A stretch of DNA of 64,000 nucleotides from DATJAJ01 sp035622335 (GTDB lineage Archaea > Thermoproteota > Nitrososphaeria > Nitrososphaerales > Gagatemarchaeaceae), in NCBI GenBank assembly GCA_035622335.1, contig DASPVO010000081.1, positions 1 to 64,000 of the forward strand. The letters run 5' to 3'. The translations under genes were made by a program, and so were the position numbers. The notes beneath the pieces were generated by a model. The model searched no databases. It was given only the letters and a program-made list of their open reading frames with translations, and was not told the origin of the DNA. Positions 50,764 through 58,658 of this stretch are shown piece after piece; position 1 is the stretch's first letter; each line of letters starts with the position of its first letter.

Positions 50764-51150
50764 ATGAGCATGGAAGAAGACCAAGAGTTGCGAATGATAG
50801 AGCGGAGGAAGTTGGCCGCCATGAAGAGGAGAATCTCCGAAGCGACGGCCGCGGCCGCACCAAAGCCGGAGAAGTCAGACAGAGAGGTCCTGTTGTCAGC
50901 GCTCTACGACAGAGGCGACGAGGTGCTCGAGACGGCGTATTCATTCTATCCCGATGCGACGGAGAAGGTCGTTGCCGAGCTCGCGAGGCTCATAAGGGAC
51001 GGCAAGTTCACGGGAAGAGTCACTGGCGGCGAACTCTACGCCTTGTTCAGGCAGGTGGGCCTGAGGTTCAACCTGAAGACATCGATCAAGGTCCAGGAGA
51101 ACGGGCGATTCGTCGACCTGAGCGAGAAGCTCAAGAGCGGTGGAGATTAG
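50764..51150 (+). CDS. PDCD5/TFAR19-family DNA-binding protein
   Basis: A 128-residue helical protein of the archaeal-eukaryotic PDCD5 family. RMIERRKLAAMKRRI is the N-terminal basic helix, and EKVVAELARLIRDGKFTGRVTGGELYALFRQVGLRF the core. Its molecular role in archaea is unclear, perhaps nucleic acid or chaperone binding. It overlaps the PAC2 gene by 11 bases. Confidence 0.9.
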   Translation: MSMEEDQELRMIERRKLAAMKRRISEATAAAAPKPEKSDREVLLSALYDRGDEVLETAYSFYPDATEKVVAELARLIRDGKFTGRVTGGELYALFRQVGLRFNLKTSIKVQENGRFVDLSEKLKSGGD

Positions 51151-51925
51151 ATTGGACGGCGGCGATGGCGGGGTCACCCGGACGGTATTTGCCACTCCAA
51201 AATCCGCGAGGGCAGTGCTCGTCTGTGGTCTCCCTGGCAGCGGGTTCGTGGGGAAGCTCGGTGCAGACCAGCTCATAGGGCAGTTCAAGGCCGAGAAGAT
51301 CCTGGAGTACAGGTGCGACAGTTTCCCCCCACAAGCAAACGTGAGGGACGACGGGACCGCGGCTCCCCTGAAGGCCGAGCTCTACTTCGCGAAGACTGGC
51401 GTGAACCCTGACATCTTCGTCTTCACCGCCGACGCCCAGCCCGCCAGCTCGGAGGGTGAGTATTTCCTCGCCCAGGACGTAATCGGCTACGTCGGAGGGA
51501 TGGGGGTCAAGGAGGTCTACACTCTCGCGGCCTACATCACGGGCTCCTTCTCCTCAGAGTCGAGGGTCTATGGGGCTGCAACGTCGCCGAGGATGCTGGA
51601 GACGCTCTCGTCCCACGGGGTCAAGCTGATGAAGGACGGCGGAATAACTGGGATGAACGGACTGGTGATCGGCGTCGCTGCCCTTCAAGGCATGGAGGGT
51701 GCTTGCCTCTTGGGGGAGACGTCGGGATACGTGATTGACGCGGGGGCGTCCTCAGCCGTTCTCGAAGTGCTCTCCAGCCTTGTCGGTGTTAAGCTCGACA
51801 CTTCAAGCCTGAAGGAAAAGGCGGCGGAGACACAGAAGCTGATCGTCCAGCTTCAGAGGATGTCGGAGCAGACAAGGGAGGCCGCAGAACCAAAGCGGGA
51901 GACGAGGCCCGGCTACATCAGCTAA
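51140..51925 (+). CDS. PAC2-family proteasome assembly chaperone
   Basis: A 261-residue protein of the archaeal PAC2/PbaB group. VLVCGLPGSGFVGKLGADQLI, DSFPPQANVRDDGTAAP and GMGVKEVYTLAAYITGSF are family features, and a coiled C-terminus follows. It likely helps assemble proteasome rings, fitting the two beta genes here. GTG start at 51140. The stop overlaps the converging rtcB. Confidence 0.88.
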   Translation: MEIRLDGGDGGVTRTVFATPKSARAVLVCGLPGSGFVGKLGADQLIGQFKAEKILEYRCDSFPPQANVRDDGTAAPLKAELYFAKTGVNPDIFVFTADAQPASSEGEYFLAQDVIGYVGGMGVKEVYTLAAYITGSFSSESRVYGAATSPRMLETLSSHGVKLMKDGGITGMNGLVIGVAALQGMEGACLLGETSGYVIDAGASSAVLEVLSSLVGVKLDTSSLKEKAAETQKLIVQLQRMSEQTREAAEPKRETRPGYIS

Positions 51926-54870
51926 CCCTTGATGTTTCCGATGGGACGAAGTGCGGCGACCTTCTGGGAGATGCCCGCGAGGCTCATCGTCTCCACCACC
52001 TCCGAGATGTCCTTGTATGCCATCCCAGCCTCTTCTGCGAGGCCGTCCATCGTAGCAGCTTTGACGTAGATCCCGTGCTCGAGCATCCTTCTCTGAAGCT
52101 CTGCGCCTCTCACGGTCTTCTTGGCCGCGGTCCTCGACATTGTCCGGCCAGAACCATGAGCCGTCGAACCGAAGGTCTCTTGCATAGCCTTCTCTGTCCC
52201 GATGAGGAGGTAAGAGCCTGTCTCCATCGAGCCCCCAATTATGACGGGCTGACCTATCTTCCTGTACGCTGACGGGATGTCCGGCTGCCCCTTGCCGAAG
52301 CTTCTGGTGGCACCCTTTCTGTGGACGATGAGATCGGCAGCCCCACCGTCGACTGCATGCCTCTCAACCTTGGCGATGTTGTGGCAGACGTCGTAGATCA
52401 GATGCATGTCGAGCGCTTCTGCGTCCCTGTGGAAGACTTGGGAGAAGGCTTTCCTCACGCTGTTCACAATTATCTGCCTGTTGACGAAAGCGAAGTTCGC
52501 AGCGCAGACCATCGCGGAGTAGTAGTCCTGTCCCTCGTTCGAACTGAAGGGTAGACAGGCGAGGTCCCTGTCTCTTACCTGTATATCGAAGCGCTTCATC
52601 CCCGTTTCGAAGGTCCTGAGGTAGTCGGTGCAAATCTGGTGGCCGAAACCCCTGCTTCCACAATGGATCATCACCATCACCTGGTCTTCATGGACTATGC
52701 CGAACTCCTTCGCGAGCTCGGCGTCGAGGAATCTCTTGGGGTCTACCACCTGGACCTCGAGGTAGTGGTTCCCGGACCCGAGAGTGCCGAACTGGCTGAC
52801 CCCCCTGCTTATCGCCTGACGGCTGACCTTCTCTATCTTGGCCCCCTTGATGAAACCTCCCTCCTCGACGTGGTCAGGGTCGTCTTCCCAGGCGAGGTCG
52901 TGCTCCGCACACCAGCGGACACCCAGGGACGTTATCTCGCCCATCTGCGACTGCCCGAAGTTCTGAGTGCCCTTCACGCCGACTCCGGCCGGGACCAGGT
53001 TGAAGATCAGGTCCACGAGTTCCTTGATCTTTGGTCTCACCTCGGAAAAGCGCAGGTTCGTCCTGATCAGTCGCATACCGCAATTCGAGACCACGAAACC
53101 GTCAGCGATGAAGTTGTGGTCTTTGTGGTCCATGGTGAGGTCGTACACCTGCCCGACGTAGGGTTCCTGGTCGATGGATGAAATCTGGCAAAACGCCATG
53201 CCGCTCCTTCCGTACTCACGCCTTGAAACGAATTCCTCGAATTTCTGAGTTTCCCAGACCCTCGCCGCGCCACGAGGAGACCAGATCGAATGCCGAATGA
53301 AGCTCTCGCCAACGTGCTTGCTCTTTAGGGTCTTCACAATCAAGGTAGGGGCGGCACCTTCTGAGTACATCCTAGCAGCCTCCTGGCGAACCGCGATCCT
53401 CTCCAGCCTTATCGTTGACAAGAAATCGATGTAGAGCGAGGCAAGGGATGCGAGTCTTTGCTTCTCTATGTTGTAGGAGTACCCTACTGTTGAGAAGAAC
53501 CTCTTCAGGTTGGCTTCGGACCCGTCTATGGACAACCTGAAACCTGTGGTCTTCCCCCTGGGCCCTTCGTATCGATAGCCCTCGACCTCGACAGGTTCGG
53601 AAGACTCGATACCGAGAGAGAATAGTAGCTCTCTGAAGTCTTTCAGAAGGACGATGGCACTCTGTTTGATTTCCACGAGCTTGCTGGTGCTGAATGAAAG
53701 CGTGGAGAAGTTGTATCCATTGTGCGTGTGTGGTTTGTCGAGTTCGGCTCCGAAGAAGGAGGAGAGGAACAGTCTCTTCTGCCATCTCGTGGCCTGCATG
53801 AGCCAAGCAGGGAGACGATACGGGAGCGCCGCCTTCCTGCCGTATGGAGCTCCAAGGGCGACCAAGAGGACAGCTAGTGAGGAGGACCGGCAATGCAGCG
53901 CGAACTCGGTAAAGTCGAATTCCGACAGACCGTAGCGAGTGCGGATTCGATGGTGTCTCTCCCTCTTGTATATCGCCCCCCTGAACCCAAGCTTCTCCAG
54001 GTCCTCCCTGATTGTTTCGAGATCTGGCTCTCGTCCATAGAATGAGACGTATTGCCCAGACTTCACTCTCGGAATTGTGCCGTCACCGAACACCTCACCA
54101 AGGATTTTAAGCAGAATCGGAAGCTTGTTGCTGTCGAAAGTCATCTCGGTGAGCTCGAGCCTGTTGAGATGCTTGAGAACCTGGACCTTCGAATTTCCGC
54201 GCGCACCTATCCCCATCAGGTCCATGGCACGCTCAATTTCAGGCAGCCCGATTACCAAATCACTCCTGGGGAGGGTATACTCCAACCCGTCGAACCCGGT
54301 TGATACCACAACATCTTCACTTGTGAGCTTATCAGCCGTTACCATGCCGCGAGCCGTGAGGACCGGGTGATCACCCGTCACTCTGACGTCCTTGCCAAGG
54401 TCGTTTCGAATCCGAAAGAGCCTCTCTTCTTCTCGCCTGCCAAGAAATAACGCGACGCTTGCCGAGACAGGTCTCTTGTCGTCCAGGCTCAGTGTTACAA
54501 GTCTGCTGCTCTTGGAATCGAAGTCACCGATTCTGTGCCAGGCCCCATGCTCGTCGAGTAACTTGCTGTCGGGATGAAGGCAGTTTATGTCGAACCCGAC
54601 TCCGCCGGGCGAGATCACCCCTCCCTCGGTCTCAAATGCCGCTACTCCTCCGATCGGAAAACCATACCCCCAGTGCGCGTCGGCCATCGCGAAGGACGCC
54701 TTTACTATGCCTGGCAGGCACGCGACGTTCGTGACCTGGTCGAAGACCCCCGAGTCCATCCCCTCTAGCAGCCTCTTCGTCGCGAAGAGCCGTGCGGGGA
54801 CGTTCATGCCCGGTTTGTAGCTCTTCGGTATCTCCCATGTGACTTCGGAGAGCTGCTTCAGAGGAGGCAT
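51922..54870 (-). CDS. rtcB: RNA-splicing ligase RtcB, interrupted by an intein
   Basis: A 982-residue precursor: 482 residues of RtcB plus a 500-residue intein. RtcB joins 2',3'-cyclic phosphate or 3'-phosphate ends to 5'-OH and seals tRNA exons. N-extein text includes DAHWGYGFPIGGVAA and GGVGFDIN; after the intein come CGMRLIRTNL, GTLGSGNHYLEVQVV, MIHCGSRGFGHQ and RKGATRSFGKGQ. The C-terminal nucleotide-binding His lies in STAHGSGRTMSR. The intein sits just before the metal-binding Cys. ATG at 54870 (MPPLKQLSEVTW) is chosen over an upstream in-frame start. Confidence 0.95.
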   Translation of the reverse strand: MPPLKQLSEVTWEIPKSYKPGMNVPARLFATKRLLEGMDSGVFDQVTNVACLPGIVKASFAMADAHWGYGFPIGGVAAFETEGGVISPGGVGFDINCLHPDSKLLDEHGAWHRIGDFDSKSSRLVTLSLDDKRPVSASVALFLGRREEERLFRIRNDLGKDVRVTGDHPVLTARGMVTADKLTSEDVVVSTGFDGLEYTLPRSDLVIGLPEIERAMDLMGIGARGNSKVQVLKHLNRLELTEMTFDSNKLPILLKILGEVFGDGTIPRVKSGQYVSFYGREPDLETIREDLEKLGFRGAIYKRERHHRIRTRYGLSEFDFTEFALHCRSSSLAVLLVALGAPYGRKAALPYRLPAWLMQATRWQKRLFLSSFFGAELDKPHTHNGYNFSTLSFSTSKLVEIKQSAIVLLKDFRELLFSLGIESSEPVEVEGYRYEGPRGKTTGFRLSIDGSEANLKRFFSTVGYSYNIEKQRLASLASLYIDFLSTIRLERIAVRQEAARMYSEGAAPTLIVKTLKSKHVGESFIRHSIWSPRGAARVWETQKFEEFVSRREYGRSGMAFCQISSIDQEPYVGQVYDLTMDHKDHNFIADGFVVSNCGMRLIRTNLRFSEVRPKIKELVDLIFNLVPAGVGVKGTQNFGQSQMGEITSLGVRWCAEHDLAWEDDPDHVEEGGFIKGAKIEKVSRQAISRGVSQFGTLGSGNHYLEVQVVDPKRFLDAELAKEFGIVHEDQVMVMIHCGSRGFGHQICTDYLRTFETGMKRFDIQVRDRDLACLPFSSNEGQDYYSAMVCAANFAFVNRQIIVNSVRKAFSQVFHRDAEALDMHLIYDVCHNIAKVERHAVDGGAADLIVHRKGATRSFGKGQPDIPSAYRKIGQPVIIGGSMETGSYLLIGTEKAMQETFGSTAHGSGRTMSRTAAKKTVRGAELQRRMLEHGIYVKAATMDGLAEEAGMAYKDISEVVETMSLAGISQKVAALRPIGNIKG
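53083..54582 (-). mobile_element. RtcB intein with LAGLIDADG-type homing endonuclease
   Basis: The 500-residue intein begins with Cys1 (CLHPDSKLL) and ends FVVSN before the +1 Cys. Block B contains TGDHPVL (Thr and His near 69-72). The endonuclease core has ILGEVFGDGTI (about 161-170) and FLSSFFGAELD (about 272-282), resembling two LAGLIDADG motifs. Block F is VYDLTMDHKDHNFIADG. The penultimate residue is Ser rather than the common His. Precise excision restores GFDINCGMRL. Confidence 0.93.
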
Positions 54871-54948
54871 ACGCGCCTGCGAACTCAAGCGGTTTTCTCG
54901 CGGCCGCAATCCGCATGATTCTTAAAGCGTTCGCGAAGGCGCGACCGA

Positions 54949-55377
54949 CTAAATGTCGAGCACGACGGTCGCCAGGAAGCGAGCCCGGTCGCGGCGTATC
55001 CCAAAGAGGTGGAGGGTCACGGCCTTGACGTCATTGCGCAGGCGATGCCTCTCTCTGTCGATGGTCTCCCCGTGAGCCTTGCACTTCAAGCGCTTCCTGT
55101 CTGAGCCGATGCTAACCTCGAACCTCTTGAACAGCAGAGAGTCGACGTCCTTCGCGACTATCAGCTCGCTGAGGAAGTCGTACAACAACCTGTCAGCGTC
55201 CTGAGACTCGACTGAGAAGACCCTCGTAACTTTCTCGGAGAGCGATCGGGAGTCCACCATTACCTCGGTCATCGCCTTCGCGGCCTCCTCGAAGAGACCG
55301 TCGAGCGACGAAGAGGAAGCCTCGAATGCGACGTCTGCTAGCGCCACGTCGGGGAGGAACTTGTACGGCACGGTCAA
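54949..55377 (-). CDS. Archease, RtcB activator
   Basis: A 142-residue protein of the archease family that speeds guanylylation and turnover of RtcB. PYKFLPDVALADVAFEASS contains the family's Asp; LYDFLSELIVAKD and LKCKAHGETID follow. TTG at 55377 (LTVPYKFL) is chosen; a longer frame runs into the divergent lplA. It is 78 bases upstream of rtcB on the same strand. Confidence 0.9.
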   Translation of the reverse strand: MTVPYKFLPDVALADVAFEASSSSLDGLFEEAAKAMTEVMVDSRSLSEKVTRVFSVESQDADRLLYDFLSELIVAKDVDSLLFKRFEVSIGSDRKRLKCKAHGETIDRERHRLRNDVKAVTLHLFGIRRDRARFLATVVLDI

Positions 55378-55432
55378 CCCCAGCTGTTCGGATTCAAAAC
55401 TCTTAACGCTCTTGCGCAGCGGACGGATTGAC

Positions 55433-56182
55433 TTGGGCGGTAGGTTCCTCCGGACAGAGCTCGGCAACCCATACGCCAACCTGGCCCTCGAGGAGGCGAT
55501 ACACGCAGCGGGAGAAGGACCATCCCTGCGCGCGTGGGAAGACCAGACCGCTGTCGTCGTGGGTCGAGCGCAGCTCGCGCAGGAAGAGACGGACACAAAG
55601 TACTGCAGAGACCACTCTATCCCTATCGTACGGCGCTTCACCGGTGGGGGCACGGTCTATCACGGTCCAGGCAACCTGAACTGGTCTTTTTTCGCTCGCA
55701 AGGCGACGAGGCACCCCCGGATCTCCTACGAGAGAGACCCTGCGGCCGTCTTCAGAAGCTTCGCCGCCGTGGTCTTAGAGGCCCTGGAGAGCCTGGTTTC
55801 GGGCTGTCGGTTCGATCCTCCCAACAGGATCGTCTCGCGAGAAGGAAAAGTCTCTGGAATGGCAGCGTACGTGTCGGAGTCTTCAGTCCTCTGCCACGGG
55901 ACCCTGCTGCTGTCCGCAGACCTCCGTCTCGCTGACATGCTCACCAAGCCCACCGCCAAGAGTCTCGAGGCGCGATACCCGAGGAGCAGCTACGCCCGCA
56001 TCGCCAACCTCGGCCTCAAACGGGCAGATGTCGAGAAGAGCCTCGTGGAGGCATCGAAGGCCGACCCTACTCCGGCCGACCTCACTAAGGCCGAGTCGCG
56101 TCTCGCGTCCAGGCTAGAGGCCGAGAAGTACAGGCAAGACGGCTGGAATCTTGGCGACCCGTTCAGCTCAGATTATGCCTAG
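55433..56182 (+). CDS. lplA: Lipoate-protein ligase A-like (BPL/LplA fold)
   Basis: A 249-residue ligase that attaches lipoate to carrier proteins. NPYANLALEEAI, VVGRAQLAQEE, RRFTGGGTVYHGPGNLNWSF and the catalytic Lys in SREGKVSGMAAY are typical. Archaeal LplA often needs a separate C-terminal protein (LplB), which is not seen nearby. TTG at 55433 is preferred; TTG at 55412 is also in frame. Converges with kbl. Confidence 0.85.
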   Translation: MGGRFLRTELGNPYANLALEEAIHAAGEGPSLRAWEDQTAVVVGRAQLAQEETDTKYCRDHSIPIVRRFTGGGTVYHGPGNLNWSFFARKATRHPRISYERDPAAVFRSFAAVVLEALESLVSGCRFDPPNRIVSREGKVSGMAAYVSESSVLCHGTLLLSADLRLADMLTKPTAKSLEARYPRSSYARIANLGLKRADVEKSLVEASKADPTPADLTKAESRLASRLEAEKYRQDGWNLGDPFSSDYA

Positions 56183-57361
56183 CTCGCGGCCCGCCCTCTC
56201 GAAGGCTCCCAACGCGAAGGAGAGGTCCTCCTTCGTCAGCGCCGCGTTCATTATCGTCCTTATCCTCGCCTTACCCTGCGCCACCATCGGGTAGACGATG
56301 GGGAGCGCGAAAACCGAGCTCTCCAACAATTTCGCGCTGAGCCTCTTTGCCAGCGAGTTATCCCCAACCATCACCGGGATTATCGGCGTCTGGCTTCTGC
56401 CCGTGTCGAACCCGAGGCCCTGCAGTTCCTTTCTGAAGTATTCCGTGTTCTCCCAAAGCTTTCTGACGTGCTCGGGTTCGGTCTCGAGGACGTCTATGGC
56501 GGCGGTGCAGGCTGCGGCGACGGCGGGCGGATGTGAGCCACTCAACAGCCATGTCCTCGACTTGTTGTATGCGAAGTTGACCAGTTCGCGCGAGCCCGAG
56601 ACGTGACCGCCCACGACGCCGAACGCCTTTGAGAATGTTCCCATCTCGACGTGTACCTTGTCTCTCCCGAGCTTGAAGTGTGAAACGATACCCCTGCCGC
56701 CCTCACCCAGCACACCCTCTCCGTGCGCGTCGTCGACGTAGACCATCGCGCCGTGCTGGCGACCTAGTTCGGAGATCCTGTCCAGGGGGGCGATGTCGCC
56801 GTCCATCGAGAAGACGCCATCGGTGATTATCAGGATCCTTCGATAGTTTACAGTCCCTTCTTCCGCATTCTGGAGGACCCTCGCGAGGTCGTCCACGTCG
56901 CCGTGCTTGAAGACCGCCCTTTCGGCGACCGAGAGCCTGCAGCCGTCTATTATGCTGCCGTGGTTCAGCTCGTCGCTCACTATCAGGTCTCCCTTTCCCA
57001 CGAGCTGTGGGATCAAGCCCGAATTCGCCGCGAAACCCGTCTGGTAGACGAGGGACGCCTCTGCCTCCTTGAAGCGCGCCAGCCTCCTTTCTAGCTCGAC
57101 GTGCAGGTCCATCGTCCCGGCTATTGGCCGCACAGACCCGGATCCCGCCCCGTGAGACCTCACCGCTTCAATCGCGGCCTCCTTGAGCCTGGGATGGTTG
57201 CTCAGGCCCAGGTAGTTGTTCGAGCAGAGCATGAGGACCTTCTTGCCGTCCACAAGACACCAAGCGGTACTGGGGCCCTCGAGAACCCTGACCTTCCAGT
57301 CCGCGTCGTTCTTCACCAGTTCGTCGTATTCCGACCTCAGAAAGGAAGTGGGGTCTCTCAA
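56168..57361 (-). CDS. kbl: Glycine C-acetyltransferase (2-amino-3-ketobutyrate CoA ligase)
   Basis: A 397-residue alpha-oxoamine synthase. SNNYLGLSNHPRLKEA, TGFAANSGLIPQLVG, DDAHGEGVLGEGG and the PLP lysine in GTFSKAFGVVGG are family traits. With the adjacent threonine dehydrogenase it splits 2-amino-3-ketobutyrate into glycine and acetyl-CoA. TTG start overlaps tdh's TGA (TTGA). An AONS role in biotin synthesis is less likely given the neighbour. Confidence 0.93.
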   Translation of the reverse strand: MRDPTSFLRSEYDELVKNDADWKVRVLEGPSTAWCLVDGKKVLMLCSNNYLGLSNHPRLKEAAIEAVRSHGAGSGSVRPIAGTMDLHVELERRLARFKEAEASLVYQTGFAANSGLIPQLVGKGDLIVSDELNHGSIIDGCRLSVAERAVFKHGDVDDLARVLQNAEEGTVNYRRILIITDGVFSMDGDIAPLDRISELGRQHGAMVYVDDAHGEGVLGEGGRGIVSHFKLGRDKVHVEMGTFSKAFGVVGGHVSGSRELVNFAYNKSRTWLLSGSHPPAVAAACTAAIDVLETEPEHVRKLWENTEYFRKELQGLGFDTGRSQTPIIPVMVGDNSLAKRLSAKLLESSVFALPIVYPMVAQGKARIRTIMNAALTKEDLSFALGAFERAGRELGII

Positions 57362-58323
57362 GATGCCCGACTCCCGCTCAGCCTCTCAGAGAGACTAGAA
57401 AGCATGTCGTCAGTCATGGCTGCGAGGCCTATGGTCGGCCTCCATCCCCAGTCCCTTCTGGCCTCCTTGTCGTCTATCGAACCAGGCCAAGAGTCAGCGA
57501 TCTTTTGGCGGCCGTCGGGAGAATACGTGCAGGCGAAGTCAGGGAGTCTGCGGCGAATCTCTGCTGCGAGCTCCCCTGGTGTGAAGCTCATCCCGGAAAG
57601 GTTGTACCCGGCGTGCCGCGGCACAGATTCGAGTGGTGCGTCCATTATCATGAGTGTCGCCCTGATGCAGTCGGGCATGTACATCATGGGAAGAGCCGTG
57701 TCTTGCCTCAGGTAGCACTGGTATGACCCCTTCTGTATCGCGGCGTAGAAGATCTCCACCGCGTAGTCCGTCGTCCCTCCGCCCGGCATCGCCTTGTTGC
57801 TGATGATGCCGGGATAGCGTATGGAACGGATGTCGAAGCCGTACTTCAGGAAGTAGTAGTTGCACAGCAGCTCTCCCGCCACCTTGGTCACCCCGTAGAT
57901 GGTAGTGGGGTTGAGAGGTGCATCCTGAGGAGCCATCTTCTTCGGAGCGTCTGGTCCGAAGACTGCCGCTGAGCTCGCCCAGTACACTCTGCGGACGCCG
58001 TTCTCTCTCGAGGCGTCAAGGACGTTCTTGAGCCCCTCCATGTTCACCGACCAGGCAGTCTGCGGGTCTCTCTCCCCGACCGCCGAGATTACAGCGGCAA
58101 GGTGGTAGACCGTGTCTACGCCATGTTGCTTGATCGTCCTCGCCACGTCTTCTCTCCTCGTGACGTCGACTTCAGCAGAAGGCCCCGAATCGCCGTCGTC
58201 AGGAAAGCCCTTCCTGTACGTTCCAGCGACCACGTTCTCCTTCCCCAGCCTCGTCCTCAGGGCAGGCACAAGCTCACAACCTATCTGTCCCGCAGAGCCT
58301 GTGACTAGGACCTTTTCCTTCAA
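57358..58323 (-). CDS. tdh: L-threonine 3-dehydrogenase, SDR/epimerase type
   Basis: A 321-residue extended SDR enzyme. VLVTGSAGQIGCEL binds NAD, VYHLAAVISAVGE and the catalytic YGVTK (in TTIYGVTKVAGE) follow, and RSIRYPGIISNK is typical of short-chain threonine dehydrogenases. It oxidises threonine to 2-amino-3-ketobutyrate for kbl. TTG start at 58323. Confidence 0.93.
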   Translation of the reverse strand: MKEKVLVTGSAGQIGCELVPALRTRLGKENVVAGTYRKGFPDDGDSGPSAEVDVTRREDVARTIKQHGVDTVYHLAAVISAVGERDPQTAWSVNMEGLKNVLDASRENGVRRVYWASSAAVFGPDAPKKMAPQDAPLNPTTIYGVTKVAGELLCNYYFLKYGFDIRSIRYPGIISNKAMPGGGTTDYAVEIFYAAIQKGSYQCYLRQDTALPMMYMPDCIRATLMIMDAPLESVPRHAGYNLSGMSFTPGELAAEIRRRLPDFACTYSPDGRQKIADSWPGSIDDKEARRDWGWRPTIGLAAMTDDMLSSLSERLSGSRAS

Positions 58324-58368
58324 ATCGTCAGAGCCGACCCCGTCGTGCTCGTTAAAACGTTTTAGATT

Positions 58369-58599
58369 TCATCCGACGACCTTCATCGTGATCGTCGAAC
58401 TGATGTTCTTGTCCGCGCGCAGCTTGTCCGTTATCGTGGTCTTCACGGCCTGCTCGCTCTCGCCCTCTATGACTACCAAGAGGTCGTACAGTCCGTACGT
58501 CTGATAGACCTTCGCCACGCCCTGAGTACGCCGAAGCGCTGCCGCGGTGGCTTCCTCCGTCCCAGGTGAGAGATTCACGAGAACTATGGCGCGTTCCAT
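58369..58599 (-). CDS. Stand-alone Lrp/AsnC effector (RAM) domain protein
   Basis: A 76-residue protein matching only the ligand-binding half of Lrp regulators: ERAIVLVNLSPGTEEATAAAL, TYGLYDLLVVIEG and ISSTITMKVVG. No DNA-binding helix-turn-helix is present. It may sense amino acids and modify full-length Lrp proteins such as the one at 61.7 kb. ATG at 58599, about 30 bases after a TATA-like box. It is next to threonine-degradation genes. Confidence 0.88.
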   Translation of the reverse strand: MERAIVLVNLSPGTEEATAAALRRTQGVAKVYQTYGLYDLLVVIEGESEQAVKTTITDKLRADKNISSTITMKVVG

Positions 58600-58625
58600 C
58601 GGTAGCAAATTGTGATGGCAAGCCA

Positions 58626-58635
58626 AATTAAAAAG
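58626..58635. promoter_or_regulatory. Shared TATA-like element of two divergent genes
   Basis: aattaaaaag (minus: CTTTTTAATT) lies about 30 bases from the minus ATG at 58599 and about 28 bases from the plus TTG at 58659. Both distances fit leaderless initiation, so one AT-rich block may serve both genes. Confidence 0.55.
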
Positions 58636-58658
58636 TATCTACGAACCACCGAACAGAA

